Positions 8,155-14,662 of a DNA stretch of 25,710 nt are shown piece by piece. Position numbers and translations under genes: made by a program. The stretch is from CAISIP01 sp038247175. GTDB lineage: Bacteria; Pseudomonadota; Gammaproteobacteria; Burkholderiales; Burkholderiaceae_C. The notes under the pieces were generated by a model. That model did not search any database and was not told where the DNA came from. It saw nothing but the letters and a program-made list of their open reading frames with translations. The first letter of the stretch is position 1. Every line of letters begins with the position of its first letter. The stretch lies in the NCBI GenBank assembly GCA_038247175.1, contig JBBRVD010000032.1, forward strand, positions 1 to 25,710. The letters run 5' to 3'.

Positions 8155-8640
8155 ATGCTGAACCTCCTCACCCGCAGCGCGCTCAGCGCGATGCGGCGAG
8201 TGGCTAGCGTGTGCCTGGTCGCCCTGGCCCTGCTGACGCTGGCCGACGTGATCGGCCGCTACCTGCTGAACTACTCCATCATCGGTGCGGTAGAGATCAC
8301 CGAGATGCTGATGGTGGGGGTGATCTTCGCCGGCATCGTGCTGGCGACCGTTGCCCATGAACATGTGACTGTCGATCTGCTGACCGTGCGCATGACCGGG
8401 CCGCTCCAGCGTGCGCAGAAGACCATTAGCAACCTGCTGGCCACGGGCATCAGTCTGCTGCTGGCTGCGGCCACCTGGAGCCAGGCGGCGTCGGCGCTGG
8501 ACTTCGGCGACAGGACCACGATGCTCGGCCTGCCGCTGGCTCCAGTGATCTTTTTCATGTGCGCCATGTTGCTGGTCAATGCACTGGTCCACGCCTGGCA
8601 GACCTGGGTCGTGATGACCGGCAAGGACGGCAATGACTGA
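8155..8640 (+). CDS. dctQ: TRAP transporter small permease, DctQ
   Basis: A 161-residue membrane protein with four predicted transmembrane helices (about 15-37, 47-67, 90-110 and 126-146). This is the standard DctQ topology. The early LTLADVIGRYLLNYSIIGAVE segment matches the family pattern 'D...R..f....wt.E'. DctQ assembles with the large permease in the inner membrane and is required for transport. Its 3' end overlaps the DctM start by eight bases, implying translational coupling. The start lies 42 bases after the binding-protein stop. Confidence 0.92.
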   Translation: MLNLLTRSALSAMRRVASVCLVALALLTLADVIGRYLLNYSIIGAVEITEMLMVGVIFAGIVLATVAHEHVTVDLLTVRMTGPLQRAQKTISNLLATGISLLLAAATWSQAASALDFGDRTTMLGLPLAPVIFFMCAMLLVNALVHAWQTWVVMTGKDGND

Positions 8641-9925
8641 GGCCTTGATCGGATTCGGCGCAATGCTGCTGCTGGTGCTGTGGCAGGTGCCGGTGGCATT
8701 TGCGATGGCGCTGATCGGTGTGCTGGGGTTGAGCTGGATCCGCAACTGGCCCTCGGCCTATACGCTGGTCGGCTCGGTGGTGCAGGAGAGCGGCTTCCAG
8801 TACATGTTGTCGGTGGTGCCGCTGTTCATCCTGATGGGCAACCTGATCACCCAGTCACGCCTGTCGCGCGAACTGTATGCGGCCGCCTACGCCTTCCTGG
8901 GCCACCGCAAGGGTGGCCTGGCAATGTCGACCATCGTCGCCTGCGGGGGCTTCGGCGCGGTGTGCGGCTCCAGCCTGGCCACCACCGCGACCATGGCCAA
9001 GGTCGCATATCCCGAGATGCGCGACCTGGGCTACGACAAGGCACTGGCTGCGGGCTCGATTGCAGCCGGCGGAACCCTCGGCATCCTGATCCCGCCCTCG
9101 GTCGTGATGGTGGTCTATGCCATCCTGACGCAGCAAAGCATCGGCAAGATGTTCGCCGCCGGCATCCTGCCCGGCTTGCTGGCCATCAGCCTGTACCTGC
9201 TGGCGGTGCGCTGGACGATCTGGCGCCGGCCCGATGCCGGCCCGCGTGGTGCGCGTTTGGACTGGCCCCAGCGCGTGCAGGCTTTGCGTGAGGTCTGGGG
9301 CGTACTGGTGCTGTTCGGCATCGTCATGGGCGGCATCTACGGCGGTGTGTTCACCGCCACCGAGGCAGCCGGTATCGGCGCCTGCGGGGCTTTCGTGTTC
9401 GCATTGGCGCGCCGGCGCCTGACCTGGGCCATCATGGGCGAGGTGCTGGTCGAATCGGCGTGCACCACCGGCATGTTATTCATGGTGCTGATCGGCGCAC
9501 TGATATTCGCCAACTTCATCAACTTCACCTCGCTGCCGGGTGACCTGCAGGACATGGTCAAGCAGTTCGCCATCCACCCGATTCTGGTTATCGTCGCCAT
9601 CTGCGTCATCTACGTGCTGCTGGGCTGCGTGCTCGAGAGCATGTCGATGGTGCTGCTGACTGTGCCGGTGTTCTACCCCCTGGTGCAAAGCCTGGGCTTC
9701 GACCTGATCTGGTTCGGCATCATCGTTGTCGTAGTGACCGAAATCAGCTTCATCACGCCGCCTGTAGGCCTGAACGTAATGGTGCTCAAGAGCCTGTTGC
9801 CGGACGTTCCGATGCGCACGCTGTTCGGCGGCGTGATGCCCTTCGTCGTCGCCGACCTGATCCGGCTTGCGATACTGATCGCGTTTCCGGTCATCACGCT
9901 GACGTTGCCACGCTTTCTGGGCTGA
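8633..9925 (+). CDS. dctM: TRAP transporter large permease, DctM
   Basis: A 430-residue, very hydrophobic protein of normal DctM length with about twelve membrane segments. Family marks include the N-terminal VPVAFAMALIGVLG, VVPLFILMGNLI near residue 60, GFGAVCGSSLATTATMAKVA (about 105-124), and GGTLGILIPPS followed by VMVVYAIL near 145-165. The C-terminal half holds TEISFITPPVGLNVMVLKS. This is the channel-forming subunit that imports the ligand handed over by DctP. It is the last clear gene of the first operon. An inverted TGCCCC...GGGGCA follows the stop but lacks a T-run. Confidence 0.93.
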   Translation: MTEALIGFGAMLLLVLWQVPVAFAMALIGVLGLSWIRNWPSAYTLVGSVVQESGFQYMLSVVPLFILMGNLITQSRLSRELYAAAYAFLGHRKGGLAMSTIVACGGFGAVCGSSLATTATMAKVAYPEMRDLGYDKALAAGSIAAGGTLGILIPPSVVMVVYAILTQQSIGKMFAAGILPGLLAISLYLLAVRWTIWRRPDAGPRGARLDWPQRVQALREVWGVLVLFGIVMGGIYGGVFTATEAAGIGACGAFVFALARRRLTWAIMGEVLVESACTTGMLFMVLIGALIFANFINFTSLPGDLQDMVKQFAIHPILVIVAICVIYVLLGCVLESMSMVLLTVPVFYPLVQSLGFDLIWFGIIVVVVTEISFITPPVGLNVMVLKSLLPDVPMRTLFGGVMPFVVADLIRLAILIAFPVITLTLPRFLG

Positions 9926-10066
9926 TGCCCCTATCGCACGCTGCGCACAATACCATTGGGGCACGGCAGAACCCGACTCGCGGCATGAATTTGCTGGCCA
10001 GGTCGCGCGCCGCAGCCAGCAGGTACGGAATCCGGGCCTCGCGAATCTCGGATTTCGCGCGGAGGG

Positions 10067-10171
10067 GACGTCACGCCCAAGGGAGCCACTCGCATGCAAA
10101 TGGACGAGATGGGTCTGCACACCATCGAGAACGGAAAGATCGTGGAGGAGCGGTTCTTCTTCGGGGGGTGA
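10067..10171 (+). pseudogene. SnoaL-like (NTF2-fold) protein C-terminal fragment
   Basis: This short in-frame stretch ends DEMGLHTIENGKIVEERFFF-GG-stop and begins DVTPKGATR. It resembles the C-terminus of SnoaL-like ester-cyclase/NTF2-fold proteins, which close with '...H.i.dGKIvEERff'. No matching upstream part is found, so about 34 residues survive of a gene of roughly 130. It occupies the 433-base gap after dctM. Reverse-strand bases near 10055-9985 read REARIPYLLAAARDLASKF, faintly like the end of an IclR regulator, but this is too short to call. Confidence 0.5.
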
Positions 10172-10358
10172 GGACCCGGTCTGGTCTGATCGCGCATGGT
10201 CTTTCCAAAAAGTGTGGCCATGACCGCGTTCTCCAGGAGTTGCAGCACCGAGCGGGAACTGCTCGCAGGTTTCCCCGCACTAATCCAGTGGGGAGTACCT
10301 CAGCGCCGGGGAGCAGCCTTGGCCCCCGCAGATAATGCGGCAGCAACAAAGGAGCAGC

Positions 10359-10973
10359 ATGGGCGTCGAGGATCGCGACTGGTGGAAGGACGCACAACAC
10401 AAGCGGGACGGCACGGATGCCCCGCGTCCGACCCGTTTTGGCCGCGCCGTTGATCGCCGTCCGGCAGCGCCGCTCGATGATCAGGGCCTGACCCGCGGCT
10501 TGAAGTGGGGTCCGCTGGCCATCGTTGCGTTCTGGCTCGTCATCATGGGTGTCGTGTATGGCGGCATCAAGATGGTGATGAAACCCCGGGAGATCACGAT
10601 CTCGATGTCCGGCGAAATGACGATTCCCCGCTCGCGCGACGGCCACTTCTATGTGCCGGGGCGTATCGCCGGCCAGCCGGTGGTGTTCCTCGTGGATACC
10701 GGGGCGTCATATGTCACCGTCAGCCAGGAATTCGCCAGCCATGCCGGTATCTCGGGTGGAACACCAACCCGTTTTCGCACCGCCAACGGCGTGATCGACG
10801 GTGCGATCCTGAACGACGTACCAGTCTCGGTGGGCCCGGCCGCGGTATCCGGGGTCAAGGTGGCAATCGGCCTGGTCGGTATCGAGCGCGACAGTGCACT
10901 ACTGGGGCAGAGCTTCTTGTCGAAGTTTCAGGTCACGCTGACGGGTAACGAGATGGTGTTGCGCCGCCAATAG
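10359..10973 (+). CDS. Membrane-anchored retropepsin-like aspartic protease
   Basis: A 204-residue protein of the TIGR02281-type clan AA aspartic proteases common in proteobacteria. A polar, basic N-terminus (1-49) is followed by one transmembrane helix at about 50-72 and a single retropepsin-like domain. The catalytic aspartate lies in FLVDTGASYVTVS (D113). The C-terminal LLGQSFLSKFQVTL matches the hydrophobic-Gly flap end. Like viral retropepsins it has only one Asp motif, so it should act as a dimer, with the domain probably on the periplasmic side (inference). The substrate is not known for this family. A strong AAAGGAG ribosome-binding site fixes the start at 10359. Confidence 0.88.
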   Translation: MGVEDRDWWKDAQHKRDGTDAPRPTRFGRAVDRRPAAPLDDQGLTRGLKWGPLAIVAFWLVIMGVVYGGIKMVMKPREITISMSGEMTIPRSRDGHFYVPGRIAGQPVVFLVDTGASYVTVSQEFASHAGISGGTPTRFRTANGVIDGAILNDVPVSVGPAAVSGVKVAIGLVGIERDSALLGQSFLSKFQVTLTGNEMVLRRQ

Positions 10974-11157
10974 TTTGCATCGACCCGGTCTTCGGTCGCG
11001 ACCCGGCGGACCGCGCCCGGTGCATTTTCATGCCTGCGGCTGACCGGGGATGGGCAATGGGCTGCAAAGCCGGCAAACAGCTGTCCTTGCCGGGGCCGAT
11101 TTTGGCTTCGCGACTCTGCGAGATTCGAAGTCCAAGCCCGACAGGCCCCTGGCCAGC

Positions 11158-11436
11158 TTATATGTGGCGCGTTACCTGGGGCACTGGTTCGCCCAGCGCC
11201 TTGCTGCGCGCGAAGGGATCCGCACTGACGCTATTGGCACTGCTCGTGGCCCCAACCGGATGAGTTCCCGGGCCGTCATTGTCGACCCTGCCAATACGAT
11301 CTTCCGCCAGCTGTGCGTGCCAGTCGGATTCCAGCTGCTTTGCAGTGGCGCCCTTGCCTGACCGCGCGCCAGTCGTTGGAGACAGTGCCCGTGTGCCCTT
11401 GGCTCGTGGCGTGACGTCACTTTTGCTGTTCTTCAT
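11158..11436 (-). CDS. Small hypothetical protein, 92 residues
   Basis: An unrecognised 92-residue reverse-strand frame. A well-placed AAAGGA ribosome-binding site lies about eight bases before the ATG at 11436. The product is polar and rich in Ser, Thr, Lys and Gly in its first half (KSDVTPRAKGTRALSP), then has KQLESDWHAQLAEDRIGRVD, which could form an amphipathic helix. No signal peptide, membrane helix or known motif is visible. The surrounding kilobase has no other convincing gene. The call rests on the ribosome-binding site and open frame only and could be wrong. Confidence 0.4.
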   Translation of the reverse strand: MKNSKSDVTPRAKGTRALSPTTGARSGKGATAKQLESDWHAQLAEDRIGRVDNDGPGTHPVGATSSANSVSADPFARSKALGEPVPQVTRHI

Positions 11437-12521
11437 CGCCAGTAATCCTTTCTTGCGCCGGGCATCGCGAAGGTTGCAGGAAACGCATTGTCAAAACCGG
11501 CCCGGCGAGCGCAAGTGTCCCCGGATCTGCAAAAACCAGCGCTTGCATAAACCATGGAGCATTGTTTCCCGAAGGCGTGAGTTGAGACCAGCCGCAATCC
11601 CGCTGCCGACATGTAGGACAAGAGGCCCCCCTGTCCAAGCCATGCGTCAATACTGCATCGGGAAAACCATGCGCAAACAGGCCGATCCGCCGGGATGGGG
11701 AGCCCGGCTGACGTCGAATGTTCACCCGCCCGTCGCCCTCACCACGCGGGCTGGCGACGGCAGGCTCTCTGCAGTGTTCGACATCGCACAGACAGCGCAC
11801 GCGTGCGCCACTATCGTCTGTGGATGAAGTGGCCTTTGGGTGAAGCCGGCGGGCCCAGGTGCCCGCAGATTCGCCGAATCCCCGGGCAGGCCCGAGTACA
11901 ACGACCACAGGGAAAGCAGCATGAAGGTTGACGTGCAGCACATTGAAGGAATCACCACGCGGCACCAGGAGTTTCGCGCGATGATGGTGCGATCCGTGGT
12001 CACGCCGAAGACCTGCAACCCGCCGGTGGCCAGCGCAGGCAGAAGTGGACGGGCCCGTGTTGACATTTGCGGCTTTGACCGGCGTGGCGAGGCCAAGGAC
12101 ACCGCGCCCGCCAGCGGGCTGCGGTTGCGGTCGCTTCCGCGGGCGTGCATCACCAGAGCGGCTTGCTTGCCCAAATCGACAACCGGCTGGGGGGATGTCA
12201 ACCAGCTGGTCAGCGGCTCAGGTGCATTGGTGCCGCTATCAGTGGTGTTGGCAAAGGCTATCCATCCCCGGCTGCAAGCCAGTGTCAGCGCTGCCGCGCT
12301 CAGGATAGCGACGCGTTGGGTTCCTTCTGCGCACCGCCATTTCTGCGGTTCACACGCGCAGCCTAAAATGCCATTCGACCTCTTTGGTCGAGCCAACGGT
12401 CGCACTGTCTTGCACACAGGCATCCCGCAGCATGTGCATCGCCCCGTTTGCCAAACAACCCGTCGGCGGTCGTCTTCTGCATGACCCCGAGCACCAAGAA
12501 TTTCACAACGAAGGACCTACC
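11437..12521. other. Gene-poor spacer of about 1.1 kb
   Basis: Open frames exist on both strands, including a 214-codon forward and a 233-codon reverse frame, but they overlap each other. None has a recognisable motif, and they look like chance frames in GC-rich DNA. A perfect inverted repeat TCGACC-tcttt-GGTCGA lies at 12375-12391, about 130 bases before the HiPIP start. It could be a regulatory site for that gene. Otherwise I see nothing identifiable here. Confidence 0.5.
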
Positions 12522-12950
12522 ATGACCGATTCACTCACCCGCCGGCGCATCATCCAGATCGCCCCCCTCGCAGGCGTTGCGCTGCTGACCGCTTGCTCGC
12601 CTAAAGCAGAAGCGCCTGCGGCTCCACCTGCGGCGCCGCCTCCTGCACCAGCTCCTGCGCCCGCAGCCGAACCGGCCCCGATGGCGCCCGCCGCAACAAG
12701 TCAAACGCCTGCTGCCGGGCCTCTTCCCGCGCTCGACGAAAAAGACCCGCTGGCAGTTGCACTGGCATATGTCGACGATGCCAGCCGCGTGGACGCAAGC
12801 AAGCACAAAAACTACATCGCCGGCAGCGTGTGTGCCGGATGTGCGCTGTACCAGGGCAAGCCCGAAGATGCAGGCGGCCCGTGCGCCCTCTTCCCAGGCA
12901 AACAGGTTGCGGCGAAGGGTTGGTGCAGCAGCTGGGTCAAGAAGGCTTGA
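12522..12950 (+). CDS. High-potential iron-sulfur protein (HiPIP), Tat-like lipoprotein
   Basis: A 142-residue electron-transfer protein. The four cluster cysteines have the HiPIP spacing C-x2-C-x13-C-x13-C in the C-terminal part (CAGC, GGPC, GWCSSW), binding one [4Fe-4S] cluster. The N-terminus has a twin-arginine-like TRRRIIQIAP followed by a hydrophobic stretch ending LLTAC, a lipobox. The protein may thus be exported folded and then lipid-anchored. Between residue 25 and about 65 lies an Ala/Pro-rich linker (repeated APAPA) that could act as a flexible tether. HiPIPs carry electrons in the periplasm to reaction centres, oxidases or reductases; no partner is encoded nearby. The ATG at 12522 follows a GAAGGA ribosome-binding site; longer frame starts lack the signal peptide at the N-terminus. 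Confidence 0.93.
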   Translation: MTDSLTRRRIIQIAPLAGVALLTACSPKAEAPAAPPAAPPPAPAPAPAAEPAPMAPAATSQTPAAGPLPALDEKDPLAVALAYVDDASRVDASKHKNYIAGSVCAGCALYQGKPEDAGGPCALFPGKQVAAKGWCSSWVKKA

Positions 12951-12952
12951 CC

Positions 12953-12987
12953 CAGCGCCGGACCCGCTCAAACCGGGTCATGCGCTG
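12953..12987 (+). terminator. Two-part hairpin after the HiPIP gene
   Basis: Three bases after the HiPIP stop, CAGCGC and GACCCG pair with CGGGTC and GCGCTG around a seven-base loop. This gives a 12-base-pair stem with one small internal loop. No T-run follows, so it is either a weak intrinsic terminator or an mRNA-stabilising structure. Confidence 0.5.
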
Positions 12988-13030
12988 ATGACTGCTGGTT
13001 GGCGACACCCAGGCATCAGGCGTGAGAAGT

Positions 13031-13066
13031 GTCCACGGCGGTCTGCGTCCCGCAGTCGCCGTGGAC
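13031..13066. repeat. 36-base nested perfect hairpin
   Basis: GTCCACGGCG (13031-13040) pairs perfectly with CGCCGTGGAC (13057-13066). Inside it CTGCG pairs with CGCAG around a three-base loop. The total is 15 base pairs in 36 bases. It lies in the 365-base gap between the HiPIP and J-protein genes and is followed by a second palindrome at 13073-13089. A frame extension of the J-protein runs through it, but such structure suggests a terminator, operator or mobile repeat rather than coding DNA. Confidence 0.7.
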
Positions 13067-13072
13067 CGCCTC

Positions 13073-13089
13073 ATACGAGCTGCTCGTAT
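13073..13089. repeat. 17-base odd palindrome ATACGAGC-T-GCTCGTAT
   Basis: A perfect 8-base inverted repeat around a single T, seven bases after the 36-base hairpin. The compact symmetry resembles a dimeric repressor site. The rest of the gap to 13315 contains a GCGCTAGCGC palindrome near 13246 and no gene that I recognise. Confidence 0.65.
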
Positions 13090-13315
13090 CGGCGATGCCG
13101 GGATCCGGGGTTGCAACAGCCGCTGTCATCTGAGGTGCTGCCTTCTCGCTGATGGGCGTTGCTGGCGGGCCGATGCTTCACCAAGATCGGCCACGCAGCT
13201 GTGCAATCGCCGACATTACCGTGGCAACGGTGCTGGGGACGCGCTAGCGCGCCGATTGCCCGACCTAGAATCGCGGGAAATAAACATCGAGCCGCGGCTT
13301 TGCGCCACTTATTAC

Positions 13316-14464
13316 ATGCAGAAATCCCGCAGCCTGCGTATCGCACCGCCGACCAGCACGCGCGTGCTGTCGCCGGGACAAAAGAAGTTCAATGCGCTGA
13401 TTGCCAAGATCGACGTACAACGCAGATTGCTGTTGGACTGGAACGAGGGGCTGCCCTGGGTCGAACAGCGGCATGCAAAGGAGTTCGTGCCGCTGCTCGA
13501 TGCCTACGCGCAGTGCAACGCCGAGTTGGTGCGTCTGCTCGACCGACGCGCCGACGCCAAAGGGCTGGGCAAGACTGACCGTCAATTTCTGCACCAGCTG
13601 ATCTGCAATCTGGTGGGGGACTTGGTCGAAGGCCCCCACGGCGAGGAAATGAAAGCCATCTACAACCGCCATAACCCGACCGACTTCGACACGCAGGTCA
13701 AGGCGTCGCAGGACGGGCTCCGACAGATGGTTCAGGAAGAGTTCGGTGTGGAACTGCCCAACGATGCCCTGGACGCATCTTCACCCGAAGAAATGATGGC
13801 TCGCCTGCAAGACTTGCTGCAAACGCAGAGGGAACAGCAGGAAACCCAGCGCGCCCAGGCCCGCAGCGCGCAGCAGCAAGCCCGTCGCAAACCCAGCGCG
13901 CGGCAGCTCAAAGCCAAGGCAGAGGAACACAACGCGAGCCAGTCGATCCGCGAGGTCTACCGCAAACTTGCCAGTGCCCTGCACCCTGACCGCGAGCCCG
14001 TTGAAGCCGAGCGGGTGCGCAAGACCGCACTGATGCAGCGCGTCAACCAGGCGTACCAGAAGAAAGATCTGCTGAGCCTGCTGCAACTGCAGCTCGAAAT
14101 CGAACAGATCGACCAGAACGCCCTGGACGGCATTGCTGAAGACCGCCTGCGGCACTACAACAAGGTGCTGACCGAGCAACTGCAGGAACTGCAGGACGAG
14201 GTGCAACTGCATGAACACCAGTTCAAACAGCAGTACAACCTGGATCCGGGAATGCGTGTGACCCCAGCCTCGATGATGAAGGCCTTCGTGCAGCAAAAGC
14301 ACCACCTGATAGCCGACACCCTCAGCCTGGAGCGCCAGTTGAAGGCGCTGGCCAGCGACGACATGAAGTACTTCAAGCGCTGGCTCAAGGAACAGCGCGA
14401 AATGGGACAGGCGGATGATGTGCTGGATGCGTTGCTGGCGGAGCTGGGCGGGGGGTTTCGCTAG
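13316..14464 (+). CDS. J-domain (DnaJ-like) co-chaperone, non-canonical
   Basis: A 382-residue protein with an internal rather than N-terminal J domain. The domain spans about 208-265 and carries the HPD motif at 223-225 (YRKLASALHPDRE), which stimulates the ATPase of DnaK-type chaperones. Upstream is a helical region of about 200 residues containing a Gln/Arg-rich, probable coiled-coil stretch (about 160-205). The tail (about 265-382) is also helical and charged. It lacks the Gly/Phe and zinc-finger regions of true DnaJ, so it is a specialised J protein of the type seen in betaproteobacteria. The frame is open from 13022, but that extension crosses strong hairpins, so the ATG at 13316 is preferred. 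No clear ribosome-binding site is visible there. Confidence 0.82.
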   Translation: MQKSRSLRIAPPTSTRVLSPGQKKFNALIAKIDVQRRLLLDWNEGLPWVEQRHAKEFVPLLDAYAQCNAELVRLLDRRADAKGLGKTDRQFLHQLICNLVGDLVEGPHGEEMKAIYNRHNPTDFDTQVKASQDGLRQMVQEEFGVELPNDALDASSPEEMMARLQDLLQTQREQQETQRAQARSAQQQARRKPSARQLKAKAEEHNASQSIREVYRKLASALHPDREPVEAERVRKTALMQRVNQAYQKKDLLSLLQLQLEIEQIDQNALDGIAEDRLRHYNKVLTEQLQELQDEVQLHEHQFKQQYNLDPGMRVTPASMMKAFVQQKHHLIADTLSLERQLKALASDDMKYFKRWLKEQREMGQADDVLDALLAELGGGFR

Positions 14465-14617
14465 GGCTCGGTCATTGAAGACCGTTTTGCAAATCATTGC
14501 CCCAACTGGCAGGGCCCGATGCGTCCGGCGACCGCATTGGCGCAGCGGCCGCTGGCCGACCAGCAGTCTGGACTGCAGCTAGTTGGCGAGCCGCGGTCAG
14601 GGTTTACCCTTCAATTA

Positions 14618-14656
14618 TTGATAACTACTTGAATATGTTATCGATATTGCTATTCT
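14618..14656 (+). promoter_or_regulatory. AT-rich promoter and inverted repeat ahead of the fusion gene
   Basis: In an AT-rich island within GC-rich DNA, TTGATAAC (14618-14625) faces GTTATCGA (14637-14644), an inverted repeat with seven of eight bases matching and an 11-base centre. A possible promoter is TTGAAT (14629-14634), a 16-base spacer and TATTCT (14651-14656). This would put transcription start at or next to the ATG at 14663, so the mRNA may be nearly leaderless. Binding of the encoded GntR domain here is inference. Confidence 0.5.
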
Positions 14657-14662
14657 CGCCCC

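Noticed and set aside
9985..10055. Reverse-strand REARIPYLLAAARDLASKF, like an IclR C-terminus
   Set aside because: Too short, bounded by a stop, and no helix-turn-helix or effector part nearby.
11722..12423. Reverse 233-codon frame with a hydrophobic, signal-like stretch (AILSAAALTLACS)
   Set aside because: The stretch is not at the N-terminus and nothing else resembles a known protein; both strands are equally open.
11840..12484. Forward 214-codon frame
   Set aside because: No motif, no coherent domain, and it overlaps an equally long reverse frame; typical of chance frames in GC-rich DNA.
13022..13315. N-terminal extension of the J-domain protein
   Set aside because: It runs through two strong palindromic structures and shows no domain; the start at 13316 gives the usual N-terminus.
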